Source: Physcomitrium patens | Lineage: Eukaryota > Streptophyta > Bryopsida > Funariales > Funariaceae | Direction of reading: 5' to 3' | Length of the DNA: 64,000 bases | NCBI RefSeq assembly: GCF_000002425.4 | Contig: NC_037256.1 | Coordinates: forward strand, 1,210,051-1,274,050 | Part shown: in pieces, positions 49,741-61,746 of the stretch | How positions within the stretch are numbered: the first letter of the stretch is position 1 | Layout of the letters: each line of letters opens with the position of its first letter | Translations under genes and position numbers: made by a program | The notes under the pieces: model-generated | Seen by the model: the letters and a program-made list of their open reading frames with translations, nothing else | The model's database searches: none | What the model was told of the DNA's origin: nothing

Positions 49741-51926
49741 ACCTTTTCACCTATTAGCTATTTTATATCACAATACCATGTATACAGATCACAAGAACTT
49801 AGAATATTTCATGTCAGCTTGTACTTTGAATCATTGCCAAGCTCGTTGGATCATGTCTTTCTCAAGATTTGAATTCAATATCACTTATTAGCTAAGAAAA
49901 TAATAAGTTTTGTCCAATATCCTTTTCACACATTCTTATCTTGCATCTAAAGAAGGAGATGTAACTTTTGATCAACAAAGGACAATTTTAATGAAGCTAA
50001 AATAATTTCATCTTTGAGTAGTGAAATCATCATTGACTATTGATTCAACTTTCTTCAAACAAATTCAGTCAAGTATGTCCTTCGATCCTCTTATTCATGA
50101 TATCAAGAATACTTCTTCTAAGTCTCATGATACTTCTAAGTTTGAGTTCAAGAACAATCTACTTTATTTCAAAGGATGCTTATATGAGCCAAAAAGGGAA
50201 GCATATTTACGTGTTCTTTAAGTACGTCACAACTTTTCAACAGTAGGACATTTTGGATACAACAAGACTTTGAAGCTAATATCTAGAGATTTTTAATGGC
50301 CGCAAATGAGAAAGGCTGTAAAAGACTTTATTCAATCATGTGACATTTTTTCAAGGTCAAAAACTCCTCTGCATCAACCTTATGGACTTCTTCAACCATT
50401 ACCTATTCGAAAACAACCATAGTCTTGTATTTCTATAGATTTTATTAAAGATCTTCTAGACTCAAGATTGTATGATCCTATATTTGTGATAATAGATCAT
50501 TTTATCAAAATGGCACATTTTGTACGATGTACAAAATCTATCACATGTGAAGAAATTGTCAAGTTTTTCCTTGACACTATCTATCGATATCATGGATTGC
50601 TAAAAGATACTATATTAGATAAGAAGACTCAATTTGTATTAAGATTTTGAAAAATTCTTTTTAAGATTTTAAAGGTGAGTATAAAGCTTTTTTTAGCCTT
50701 TCATCTTCAAACTAATGAATAGAAAAAGTACATAAACAAAGTTTTGGAATAATACTTAAGGTGTACCATCAATTATCAACAAGATGATTAATAAATCCTC
50801 TTGCTATCTGTAGTATTTTCTTATAATAATGTGATGCATTTTTCTATACAACAAACATCATTTTTTGCCAATTATGGTTATCATCCATGACTGGATACTT
50901 TTGACTTTTCAAAAGTTGATAATCCTGCAGCAAAAGGTTTAATAAATCATTTATCAAAGCTACATGCAACAATGAAGGTGCAATTAAAGGAAGCTCAAGA
51001 ACAACAAAAGATCAATGCAGATGAAGATCCTCAAGAACGACATATCTTTCCTCAAATAGATGATAAGATATAATATTTTTGGTATCACGACCTTGAAAGA
51101 GAATTCCAATATTTGGTGATTTTATTAGAAGTAGGAACAACTCTTGATGATATTCCAAATGTTTTATTTGAAAGAAGTTATAAAGGCTTGAACAATGACC
51201 AAATAATGTGGTCTTTTTACCTTGGTATAGAATACTATTGATGGCTAAGACGGCCTATCAACTATCTTCAAAGAGAACAAAGATTGGAATATGTCGCAAA
51301 TACTATTTATTGTATCTTGGATATTTTCAATATATGAAGACCGCTCCTCATAGAACTCATCCATAGAAAGAAGAGTAATGTCACTAACATAGATATTTAA
51401 GCCAATAATTATCTATATGATTAGATAAAAGTAGATAAAAATAGATTAATTCCATAATAGCTTCTATAAAAGCTTTTTAGAAGCTTCATAGATACTACTT
51501 TGACTTTATAGGTATCTTTAATTGACTTTTTAGATTTAAAAACATAGTTAACAAGATGGCCATGTACCACACATGTTGGTAGCTTAAAAAATAAGATAAT
51601 TATATCGCTTGCATATAGAAAACTTGCCTTGTAAGCTAAAGCATGTGTCTTGCAAAGTCATCACATATTAGAAGTCGTATAGAATATCGCTACGTAGCTC
51701 TTAGTTAGATAGTATATATATAAGCAAGACTAAAACCCTTTTTACTCTTGTCAACTCCTTTCTTGCTTCTAGTTTAGATTTAAGAATCTCTAATTCTCTT
51801 ATCTTTTGGCAATAGCCATTCTAGTTTTTTTTTAATATATATACTACTTTATTGCTATTTTATCACTTTTTTTTAATATAAATTTTTTAAATTTATGTAT
51901 CTTCTTCCAGTTCATGTCCTTAATAC
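49741..51926 (+). mobile_element. Chromovirus-type gypsy 3' part with LTR, broken
   Basis: Plus sense. RNase H ([11 protein letters not shown] near 49785), integrase zinc and core regions (50021-50221; 50468-50650 with VIIDHFIKMAHF), integrase C-terminus (near 50930-51080) and a family C LTR at about 51374-51926 with a TATA-like tatatataag near 51715. It may be the other half of the element at 44671-47358, since no reverse transcriptase lies in either piece. Many breaks. Confidence 0.75.
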
Positions 51927-54080
51927 TAATATAGATTTTTGAGCTTTGAATTATAATTTATTTCTACTTGGTAGATGATAGTAGGTTGTGCAACTAAATA
52001 CATGAAGATGAAAGAGATTTAAATTTTTAACTTGTAAAAACTTGAAGTAGAATCGATTTGTATAGAATTCAATATGGAATTCAATTAGAGATGTAGTTTG
52101 TTATACAAGATGTTTTTTCCATACATAAGGTAGTAAGCTAGAATTCAACAAAAGAATCCTCATTATTTCATATATGTATCTATTTTTTCTTTTAGTGAAG
52201 TTGTTCTATTGAGATGTTTGTGCTATAGTTAATTGGCATCATATGCCAAGTTAAAAATAAAAATAAGTAAATTCTCTTGATATATATTTTCCAACAAGGT
52301 CACTTTTTAGGCATAAAATTTTGTAATTGGTTTCTTTCTCAACTGTTATTTTAAAATTCTTGAAGGTTTCAAGTACGTTGTCTTTATAAGTGAGGAAATA
52401 GATTCAAAATTTTATAGAGAAGTTATCAATAAAAGCTAAGAAGTAATTAGAATTAAAGAGAGATTATATGGAAAATAATCTTTAAGCTATTATATAATTT
52501 TTTGGTCCAAAATGATGTTGGGTATTTAACAAATCTCTTTTAAGTAAACTATGGCTTATATGGAAAAAAAAAATCTCAAAACAAGCTATATATCTTGAAT
52601 AATATCAAATCAATAAATCTATTTTAGGATCAATTAATAATAAGTTTTTGATTATGCTAAGTACATAAAAACCATGATCCAAATATTTTTATTTCCAAGG
52701 TGTGTAGTTTTTTAGATTATAAAAGATAGAGTTTTTCCACTAGTAGTCATTATAGTAGATAAAAAGGTAGAATTGATATTAGATAATATGTCTAGGTTGC
52801 ATGTTATGTAAGTGCTAGCTCTAGAGTCTAATACCCATTTTAAAGATTCTTGTGAGGCCTTTGTTGTACATACTTCAAGTATTTTAGTAAGTACATCTTC
52901 TTTAAAGGATGTGTAAGGGGAAGGTACCTTGATAGTATTAGCAAAGTGATTTGGATACCATTGAGAAGAATTTGATCTACTTCTTGCTTCTAATTTATAG
53001 ACCTTTATACAAAGTTGTTTAAGTTCACATTTATTTTCTTAATGGAAGAAACTCTCATATTCATTCCAAGTACTTTTTTTGAATCTACATTATATTTCTT
53101 TATTATATTGTTGATGGTGTTGTGATTGAAATTGTTAATAGTTATTGTTGAAGGAGTATCCATGTGATGAATTTAAGTGTCGTCTTACATAGCTTTGATT
53201 TCCATAAAGGTTAGATCTAGTCTTATAAAGTGGCTTGTGTTGAGTTGATAAGGCTTCTTCTATTTAAGTTCTTTTATAATTTTTGGTTTTGACAACATCT
53301 TCTTGTAGGAAGAGATTCTTAAATTCATTGAAAGAAGGAGTATGTTCTCTACTAGATATCATTTAATAAAAGACATTCCAACTTTAAGGTGAATTAGTCA
53401 AGTCTTTATCAACAAGTTCTTTATTTGATATTAGAATTTAAATAAAAGAGTATCCAATTCATAGAATTTGATTGATATAAGTCTCTCAATTTTATCCAAT
53501 TTTTTCTAAAATCTATAGTATGCATAATATGAAGTAAGATAGAGTCTTTTGTCATTGAGACAATAATTATTGTTGCCTTGTGTTGTTCTACAAGCATGGA
53601 GCTTGGTATAGAAGTAGATGAAGGAAGACCTTGCATAGTATCTTTTGTAGTTTGCTGTAAGTGAAGAGAGTTGATTGAAGAAGACTCTACAGTTGGAACA
53701 TTGAAAGGATTGACAACATTCCAAAGACATTCTCCTTGAAGAAGAGTCCGAAGCTTATACATCCAGATGGTGTAGTTGGTGATGTCTTGCAACTTTGTGT
53801 TCTTTGAAATATTTCTACCTGACATAGCCAACTCCATCATAAGAAATAGGAGAAAAAGATTGAATGAGTGGAGAGAGTGGATTATCAAGCAAGGAGGAAT
53901 AAGTGAAAGATCAAAGTAAAGAGAATCTAAGTCTCCTCTGATACCATGTTGCAATCAGATGATTGCTTCATGCTTCTAAGATCAAGAGAATGGAGCTTCA
54001 TTGAATCAAGTAAAGTGTAGTACATTGAGAGTCCAATCTACTTAAACATAGTATGTAGTCAGTATAGGTATGTAATCGAG
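51927..54080 (-). mobile_element. Ty1/copia element, 5' part (broken)
   Basis: Minus sense. A short LTR remnant (53947 to about 54080) is followed on the coding strand by the primer site TGGTATCAGAGG (complement of 53935-53946), matching the initiator tRNA-Met site common in plant copia elements. Then come gag (53421-53954), protease (WVLDSRAST near 52840) and an integrase core (KYKSEVFSTFKNF near 52400, through about 52050). The element stops where a family C LTR ends at 51926, so it appears interrupted there. It is old, with many breaks. Reverse transcriptase and the 3' LTR are not seen. Confidence 0.8.
53935..53946 (-). other. Copia primer-binding site (initiator tRNA-Met)
   Basis: Coding-strand TGGTATCAGAGG lies immediately downstream of the LTR terminus (…TTGCAACA), one base from the canonical plant TGGTATCAGAGC. 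Confidence 0.85.
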
Positions 54081-54099
54081 TGAGCCAACCCCGTGGTTC

Positions 54100-54836
54100 T
54101 AGTACATTATCGACAGGGGATGAAAGGCGTTGGATGAGGGATAAATTTCATCACTTTCTGCCACAGCAACACCGAGATGATACTGGCCAAGACGTAGAAG
54201 ATGAAGGAATTGTAAGAGGAGCTCGCAAGTGGTGAACGTCGAAATTGGGTCCAATAACAAATTTGCTGCACGATTAAAGTTCCGTGTTGTCACTCAATAC
54301 AGCCCTTCGTACACCTTCAATCTATTTTTTCGCTCCCAATCACCGCCCTCGTCAAACAAATTCTTAGCCTTATCAATGTTACGCGAAATTAGGGCGAAGT
54401 CAAGGTGGAAGTAACCAAGGCGGAGGGTATGGAGCACGAGCCACCGTCTCCACCTTCTGTCCCACAGCCACCGTCTTCGCCTCTGTAATTTTGAGTTGCT
54501 TCAGCGAATTTCCCTTATCGCCGATGCGGATGTGAAATAACGCTTTCGCCAAAGCGCCTCTCGCACCTCGCTCTCACCAAGATTTTCCTCCGCATCAGCA
54601 ATCTTATCATCGAGATTCTTGAGCTCATCAGCATGCTTAGCGTTCATCGCGTCCACGCACGATAGATCAAGCTCCCAGCCAAGCTTCGGGCTGCAAGTCT
54701 GATACAACTCCGTCATGTCATCGGCTTTAATGAGCGACAGAACCTCATCCTTCAACGATGCTTTCTCAATGTCCTCTATATCTGGAGACCGCAATAGAAA
54801 CAACTTCTGCACCGGCAACTTCGAATCCTGCACTTA
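54100..54836 (-). pseudogene. RPN7: RPN7 (26S proteasome subunit) pseudogene fragment
   Basis: Minus-strand similarity to the N-terminal half of RPN7, a lid subunit of the 26S proteasome. Recognisable blocks in order: KLFLLRSPDIEDIEKASLK (near 54780), DDKIADAEENLGESEVREA (near 54590), [19 protein letters not shown] (near 54340), then TTRNFNRAANLLLDPISTF (near 54260). They correspond to roughly residues 20-235 of a ~390-residue protein. The first block is in frame through 54501; at least two frame changes and an in-frame stop follow. There are no introns over more than 200 codons, so it is probably a processed (retrotransposed) copy, though a decayed genomic fragment is possible. It lies between the copia remnant and the NEMP gene. 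Confidence 0.85.
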
Positions 54837-55639
54837 CAGAACTTTTGAAGCTTTGTACGTTTATATCCATCATGAATTTACAAAATTTGCAATAAAGAAA
54901 AACAAAATAGAAAAACAACAATGACAAATGAATATCACATCATGTTGAACACAAACAACTTTTCCTGACATGAAAATGTAAAAAAGAATTCATTTTTGTG
55001 TAAATTGTACCTATACTGAAACAAAAAAACAGGTTTAAATCAGCAAAAGGTACTCGACACTGGATCTCAAAGATAATTTGTAAGTCATATTTGGTTGTGG
55101 ATGATTTGGGATCAAATCAGTTTGTGTGCCAAATCACTGTACTGTGTATTAACAGAATTTCAGCATGTCCCCATCAACTTCCATACTCCTACATCCGCAC
55201 ATAGGTAGTAAACCCAAGCTTGCTTGTTCGTTCTTTCAACCCCAAGACTGCCTTTTATTGAAGGCCACATAACAATTTTCTAGAGCATCACCACCGGTCT
55301 AAAGCACAATAAACCCCAAAACGGATTGAAAGCCATTCAAGCTTCTGCAACAATTGATCTTTACGACCAGCTAAAGATCGGAGTGTATAAAATATTGTTG
55401 TAAAAGAAAGATCAAAAATACAGATGTTGTGCAGCTCTGTACCCTTCCGTAAAACAAACTCCATTCGGAGAGACTCCAGAACCTAAGGTAAATATTCAAA
55501 ACTTCCAGCTTATCAAAAAGGAAGCTGAAAATGAAACTGGGTTGTGTCCAAAAGAACAAAACATGGACAGAAAGCCATTGCTCCCTCTTCCCTTGGGACT
55601 TGATATGCCCAACTAAGGTACTATATACAAAGATCTAAA
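54837..55639. other. Spacer between RPN7 pseudogene and NEMP gene
   Basis: Contains the likely NEMP 3' untranslated region on its right side (to about 55.4 kb on the minus strand). No other gene or clear repeat is seen; the short frames at 54715-54924 and 55371-55559 have no domain. Confidence 0.5.
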
Positions 55640-58600
55640 CTATGTTTTTCCTGGATGTTTTCTTAAATGATCAGAATTTTTGCTCAAGAAAAAATCGTCC
55701 TCTGGCAAAGACGCTGTGGCCACGATATCCTCCTCCGGTCTCTCCTCCCTGTGTTCAATGGGAGCAATGGGAATACGGTTCTTGCTGACGACCTGAGTAG
55801 CCCACCATTTTTGAAATTCTTTACATTTGACCAATTCACTAACTGCCTCTGCAGTTATATCCGTAGCCTTGTAATCACTGCTACTCAATGGCTTGCCGTC
55901 TGGAGTCTTGTGAAACGTGGAGTAACATTCTTTGCCCCAAAGTGGAGTCGTAGTCACCATGTTAGATCTAGGCTCGGCATCCATACCATGATCTTATCAA
56001 AACAATAGTCAAAGAACTACAATTACCGTATACTCTCTTTTTGAAGATTGTAGACATCGGAGGACAGTGATTACCTGTTAAATTTCTTCTTAGCAGTGTA
56101 TTGACTTGCTCCCACCTCGTCAGGGCATCCTTCTCGGGAAGATTCTGTAGAGGATTTGCTTGCATTTTAGTTAAAGGACTCCTGTTGACACCTTGTTTCA
56201 TTGGGGCATATTGTCTTCGCATCGTAGGCCGTCTGTTCTCCCAAACAAAACTAAGTGTCAAATTTTCAACAAATGCAGACAATCGACCCTGTCACCTTTC
56301 ATCATCAGAAAAATAGTCAATACGTCTCTCTGTTGATAAACTGCAAGGTTTCACAACGATTATCTATAAATTATGCAATTTATTACAAGCTTCTACTTCA
56401 ACTAAAGAATATCTACCAGAATGCCGGGAAGTTATCATATTTTGGGGGTGTTTCGCTAACATTCCTGCACATGGAAAGACCCACCTATAGAAAAAAGAAA
56501 AACAACCAGACAGCATGCACACACTAATCGAAATTGGGGAAGACAGGTGACAGAAACTTACTTGGACCAGAATTTTTGTAACTTTTCCCCTGCCCACGCG
56601 AGAACTCCATCTGAATCCCAGTACCTATGCAACCGTAAAATCGTCACCACTGATTCCTCCCATAATGCACAAAGATGAACGGGAAACACAGGGGTAACGT
56701 ACTTACTCAGACCACTGTTGTTCAAGGTCTTCACCAACTTCGAGATTTCCCAGAAGGTTGAAGAATTTCCCCACAACCCAGGTCGCTGCTAATCCGAATG
56801 CGAGCGTTAATCCTGAAAATATGACGTCGCATGAGGACTGCAGCAAATACGACATGTCAATATCATGTATCAACTAAATAACAAGCAGAATCATTCAATA
56901 AAAGAGAAACACAGATGTACCGACACACAGTGGCAATAGAACACAAAAATATGAAACCAGTGTTAGATGATCTATTAAGCCCGATCGATCAACGACCAAA
57001 TAGGAGATTTATAAACTTGCAATTATATAATGCTTCCAAATGTAAAAAACAAAAATTGCCGCAATCGTTGAAGGACCACTTGTTCGTTGCATTGATATCC
57101 TTATGTTTTACCAAAGGTAGAGTAAAACTAATACCTGAAGAAGTATTGCACCACCAATGATACGAATTGCCCACTTCACAAACTTGGCAACACCAGAATC
57201 AATGTTTCCATCTTCAGCAAGGACCATCTTCCGCACACCCCAGAAGCCAACCCAGGCACCTATGAGGACAACACCAAGACCAAGGAACAACGCCACCTAT
57301 TCAAAACAATCAATCAGAAGTCGACATTTAGCACAACACAAAAAATACACCACATATCACGGCGCGTGATACTGAACTTTCACAAGTCACCTCCAAGTTG
57401 CAACTGTATCAAAGTCTGATTCATACCAAAAGAAGCAAAGACATCTCAAATGCTAGTTGTGGATAAATACATGTGACCAAATATTCAGGAATTAAAATAC
57501 GTTGAGGGAAAATATAACTTTAAAATTCATCGCCTCAACTTTGGGGCTTCTAAGACCAAAAATTAGTAGAATTGTATCTCACATAGTTAAGAAGATGTGC
57601 AGTGCTTACAGGGTTGTACATATCATCGCTGAGTCCAAGCTCCTCAAGAAGAGTGCTGTCACGTGCACTAAAATAGTGCACGACTACACTCCCCATCCCT
57701 AGCTGAACAACGCAAACCCATTGAATAAACTAAGGTTACACATCTCTGATATCTAATGTGAAACTCTCGAGTAATCTCTTGGTATAATTTCCAGAGTTGA
57801 TAATCCTGAAAGTTCCTTCGACGATAAAAAAAAAAAAATACATACTGTGGTTAGAAACGGCTCTTACTACCAGATTACAGATGGAGAAACATACCAGAAG
57901 ACCATAGAGAACAATGAAGAGAGAATTATTGCGCCCAGTTGGTAGCAGCTTCATCCCCTGAAAACGTCACAACCAATACCTTACGTCAGCAAGTCAGGAT
58001 TCCAATTTGAGAGAACAGAGACAAAGACCCAGTAAAGAGCAAGAATACAAAATACTTGTTAAAACCTTCAAGGCTCTCATCCCCAAATATGGTAGTATCA
58101 TCGACACTTTTCATGCACAAAAGCCCACAGAAGTTCTTAAAAAAAGGGCATGTTGCGAAAGATCATGTTATGTCGTCAAGAATGACCTTTCAACTTGTAC
58201 CTGATATAGCAGTACGATAATCACCAAGAAGACACCCAAGGTCATAGCACTACTGTAATAAAACGGCAACCAGTCGCTGACTGAAGGGGCCAACAATAAC
58301 AATAATATCCCCAAAACCAGAAAAGCAATTCGAAAACCCTGAACCTCTGCACAAACGAAGTAACTGTTGATCATGGACAAGAAAAGAGTAAAGGAAAAAA
58401 ACTCATTTGCTAGAGGTTGAGCAGAAACGACACCGTCACCATATGAAAAAACAGCAAAATAAATAAAAAAATTAGCTAATTAGATTTATCAATAAATAAC
58501 TCAACAAATTAAAAAGACTTACAGGGGCAAATACTTTAATAGAAGTGATTATGCTCGATTCCAGAGGCATACCCACTCAGTCAAGGGTAATAGTGGTTGG

Positions 58601-59902
58601 AGAAACTTAGCGATAGTGAGGAAAAAAATTGCAACAAACAAATCCTGCATAAAACGTTCATCGCAATGGATACAAAAACATTTAATCAAGTGTACCTTCT
58701 TCGACGGATATATTCAGCGCAACGTCTGTATGAGAAATAGTCAATCGAAGATCAACATATTTGGTCTCAAAGGGAGACGTAGCTCCAGACCAGAAACCCT
58801 GCTCAAGGGCTCGCCAACTCTCCTTTGAGCACTGCGCCACTTCCATCGACCCATTCCTGCAAGTAGTACATCGTCATGAACACATAATGAATCTGCAAAA
58901 TACAACACGTTGAAACGTAAACAAGTCTCATGTAAAGGAGACGGCATGCAAAAGTGGAGTATAGTTATCTTTCCAAATTATTTACATTCACAGGAAGAAT
59001 GACAAAGCATGGCCTAAATGAAGGTTTGAGCGAGTTTTTCTACAGGAGCACAAATATAGTAACAGCGAATGAGTAAGAGAGAAAAAAAATTATCACAAAA
59101 CGTTTATATACTACCATGTGGATGCCAAGCATTTTATCTCACCGATGCATGCAAACCTCGACTTTAGGAGGAGCAGGCCTGTACGCAGGAGCAGCTTCAG
59201 ATTGAAGCTTGACTCGCGTGACGACTGCAAACTTTTGGATATTTGAAAACCGAGGAATGCCATGAATTCGAACCCGCATGCACGCCACTAGGTCTCCTGG
59301 TTTTACCCCAGGAGAAGTTTCAACAAACACGCCATCAGCCAATGGGCGCAATGCGATTGATTGGCCCACCGAGACATCTGCCACACACATAACCACCTGT
59401 GAGTGACAACGTACGCTCCCTTCAGAACCGCAAAAACCGGTACATTCCAAAAAACCAAAAACAACCCACATTGCTGATAAACTTCTCTTCAACTCATGCA
59501 AACGTCGACTCTAAAACCCTTCTCAACATTGAGCCACAAAAAAAATAATAAAAAAAAAAATACAGCACTCGCCAAAATCCGTATCAAAAAAAATTAGCTC
59601 GCACCTGAGCCCCTCTCACCTCCATTAAAATTTTAGAAACCAAAACTAAGAACCCTAAGACTCAGAGCACTGACCAAAAATCCTCCACCCAGAATCAGTC
59701 CATCCCAAAAAAAACACACACACACGTACACACACCCCACCAATCCCAGAAATTTAACCACCTCACCCCCAAGTCCCTGCACTACATTACCTGGAAAAGG
59801 ATTAATGCCGGGCCTGTTAATCGCCACCACAGCTTCGCCCCACACCAATGAAAACAACACCACCAACCAAAGACACAACCCAGAGGGAACGACGACCTTC
59901 AT
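55640..59902 (-). CDS. NEMP/TMEM194-type nuclear envelope membrane protein (DUF2215)
   Basis: Members of this family are inner-nuclear-membrane proteins; animal NEMP1 supports envelope stiffness and fertility. Thirteen exons: 59791-59902, 59143-59377, 58696-58856, 58523-58575, 58201-58344, 57895-57957, 57610-57702, 57135-57296, 56707-56837, 56562-56624, 56417-56484, 56075-56191, 55640-55992. All junctions are GT-AG, phases agree, and the total is 584 residues. Residues 1-25 form a signal peptide (CLWLVVLFSLVWG). A lumenal domain follows (VKPGDLVACMRVRIHG, VEVCMHRNGS). Membrane segments cover about 190-385 (FRIAFLVLGILLLLLAPSVS, DWLPFYYSSAMT, GMKLLPTGR, GAWVGFWGVRKMV). The hydrophilic tail has WEQVNTLLRR and CYSTFHKTP, typical of plant members. 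Exon 4 (53 nt) and the exon 12 acceptor are the least certain. Confidence 0.9.
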
Positions 59903-60195
59903 GGTTGCCGCCCCTTTCCAATTAACCCAACGAGATCAATCCCTGCTCTTCTTCCCTCCCTCCTCACCCAACCATAATCATGTCCAAGTCCTCCTTCTCC
60001 TCCTCCTCCTCTCCGATTCCCCACCCTCCAAAAACCCACAATAATCAAATCAAGCGAAACATGCTCCACGATACTGCTCTTCCGCACCTTGGCGCCAATT
60101 TTGAACTCGACAATGCGCGCGACGGTCTCAACTACGATTGCGCGATACGGAAAGAGGCGGAATTGTGCAACAACGAGGAGTAAGGGGAGATTCAT
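59899..60195 (-). CDS. Upstream ORF overlapping the NEMP start codon
   Basis: A 98-codon frame in the presumed 5' leader, beginning MNLPLLLVVAQ, ends in TGA sharing bases with the NEMP ATG (ATGA overlap, 59899-59902). It is Gly/Arg-rich in its second half (RRGGGGEGG) and resembles no domain I know. If the transcript starts upstream of 60195, ribosomes would meet this ATG first and finish exactly at the main start, an arrangement that can couple or limit NEMP translation. The transcription start is unknown, and the frame could be chance in GC-rich leader DNA. Confidence 0.4.
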   Translation of the reverse strand: MNLPLLLVVAQFRLFPYRAIVVETVARIVEFKIGAKVRKSSIVEHVSLDLIIVGFWRVGNRRGGGGEGGLGHDYGWVRREGRRAGIDLVGLIGKGRQP

Positions 60196-61387
60196 CCGGT
60201 GGCGTTAGACCCATGAGAGATTGAAGGCGAGACTGACTGAGTTAGTGATCGATAGGCAGCCAGCAGCTCTCTCGCTCTCTGTTTTTGGGTCCCCATTGCT
60301 CTCCCGAACCCTTTTCACACGGCGCTGCTCCTTCTTCATTCCTTTCGTGTGCCGAGTGCTCCGTTCACACCTCCTCATCGATTCGAGTCTTTTCGCACCG
60401 CGGAGATTGTCCACGGGTTTAGGCGTCCACCGTTCTCAGAAATAGTGTTCGTTGCCGAATAGTATGGTTTTGCGAATGCAAATTAACAAGTGATTGTCAT
60501 AGGTGTTTATTTATTTGGATTTTCATTCGGGATGTTTAGAATGATGTGGGTTTTTTCTTTCTTTATTTTTATTTTTTATTTTTTTTATAATCTTTACCAA
60601 AGACTATGAATTTGAAACTTTTGCTTCTTTGGAGATTGTAAATTTACATATAAAAATTGTTGTGGATAGAGACACTTGCACAATTAAAACTGGTCACATG
60701 GTCCAAAGGTTCAAATTAGTAGTGGCATTTGTTCGTGGTGAAAGCAGTTCTGTAATATACATTTTGTATTTTTTACATTAAAATTCGTTTTATATGATTC
60801 TTACGAGGAATATAATCTTAATATTAGTGAACATACAAATTGAAACATTCTTTCAATTGAACGTATTTACATTATGTTTTTATTAAATTAATGAAATTAA
60901 ATATTTAAATTTTAAATTACAGAACAACAGAAAAATGCAATAAAAAGCAGATATTACTAATCATGAAAAATCTACATTAATTGTAGATTTTCCTGTTGTT
61001 TCAAGTTATTTGTATATAAATTGCCAAAAAGCAGTCGTAGGATAATTTTTTTTTTTGTAACTAGTTGCTTTCACTTAATTTGGTATAGTTACATTTATAT
61101 TTTCATGAAAATGTCTAAGTGATTCTTACTATTCAAATTTATGCTAGAAGTTCTTTGAAGATGTATTTAGAAGATGTAAGTGTCTAACTTAACTTTAAAG
61201 TTGATTGGTGTATGCACTTTAAAAAAACAACTAATGCATAATATTTGTGTTTTATTTTTCAAAAATAAACTAACAACAATAAATTTAAACCTTTCAAAGT
61301 TCTTAATTCCACTATTACACAAATGCACTTTTTCTGAAAATATAGTCTATTTCAGAAACAAAAGCTAAATATGTCAAAAATATTGGA

Positions 61388-61418
61388 TAATAGTAATAAT
61401 AATATTATTATTATTATT
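61388..61418. repeat. AAT/ATT microsatellite with inverted halves
   Basis: A run of AAT/AGT triplets passes directly into ATT triplets, giving a self-complementary tract (aataataatattattatt). Confidence 0.9.
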
Positions 61419-61527
61419 AATCACAATAATCTAAAATTATATTTCTTGTAAATTTATTTAAAACCCAAGTTCAGTTTAGCACCTATGATTTTTCCAAAGA
61501 AGAACGAATTCCTCAATTTTCTCGTTG

Positions 61528-61550
61528 TTATTATTATTATTATTATTATC
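61528..61550. repeat. (ATT)n microsatellite
   Basis: Seven tandem ATT triplets read directly. Confidence 0.9.
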
Positions 61551-61671
61551 TTTTCATGTAGAAATTCTCATGGCGTTGGATAATCTAGAGGAAGATCACA
61601 ATAATCTAGTATTAAGAGATTTTATCGAATAGAGTATTGGAATCATCCATCCTGAAATCTCAAACACTACT

Positions 61672-61746
61672 CATTCATCCATATTCCAGCCATTCATCCA
61701 ATATCCATCCATCACATATCATCCACACACATATCCATCCATCCAG
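61672..61746. repeat. CATCC-rich degenerate repeat
   Basis: Many closely spaced copies of CATCC/ATCCATCC and CATTCATCC between 61672 and 61746, about 300 bp upstream of the Myb gene start codon. It is either a decayed CATC microsatellite or a promoter repeat. Confidence 0.8.

Noticed and set aside
57108-57369. Short frames on both strands around NEMP exon 8
   Set aside because: The minus frame is exon 8 running into its intron and the plus frame is its shadow; both are covered by the spliced model.
59805-60445. Plus-strand frames over the NEMP first exon and leader
   Set aside because: Antisense to a well-supported exon; composition comes from the GC-rich leader.
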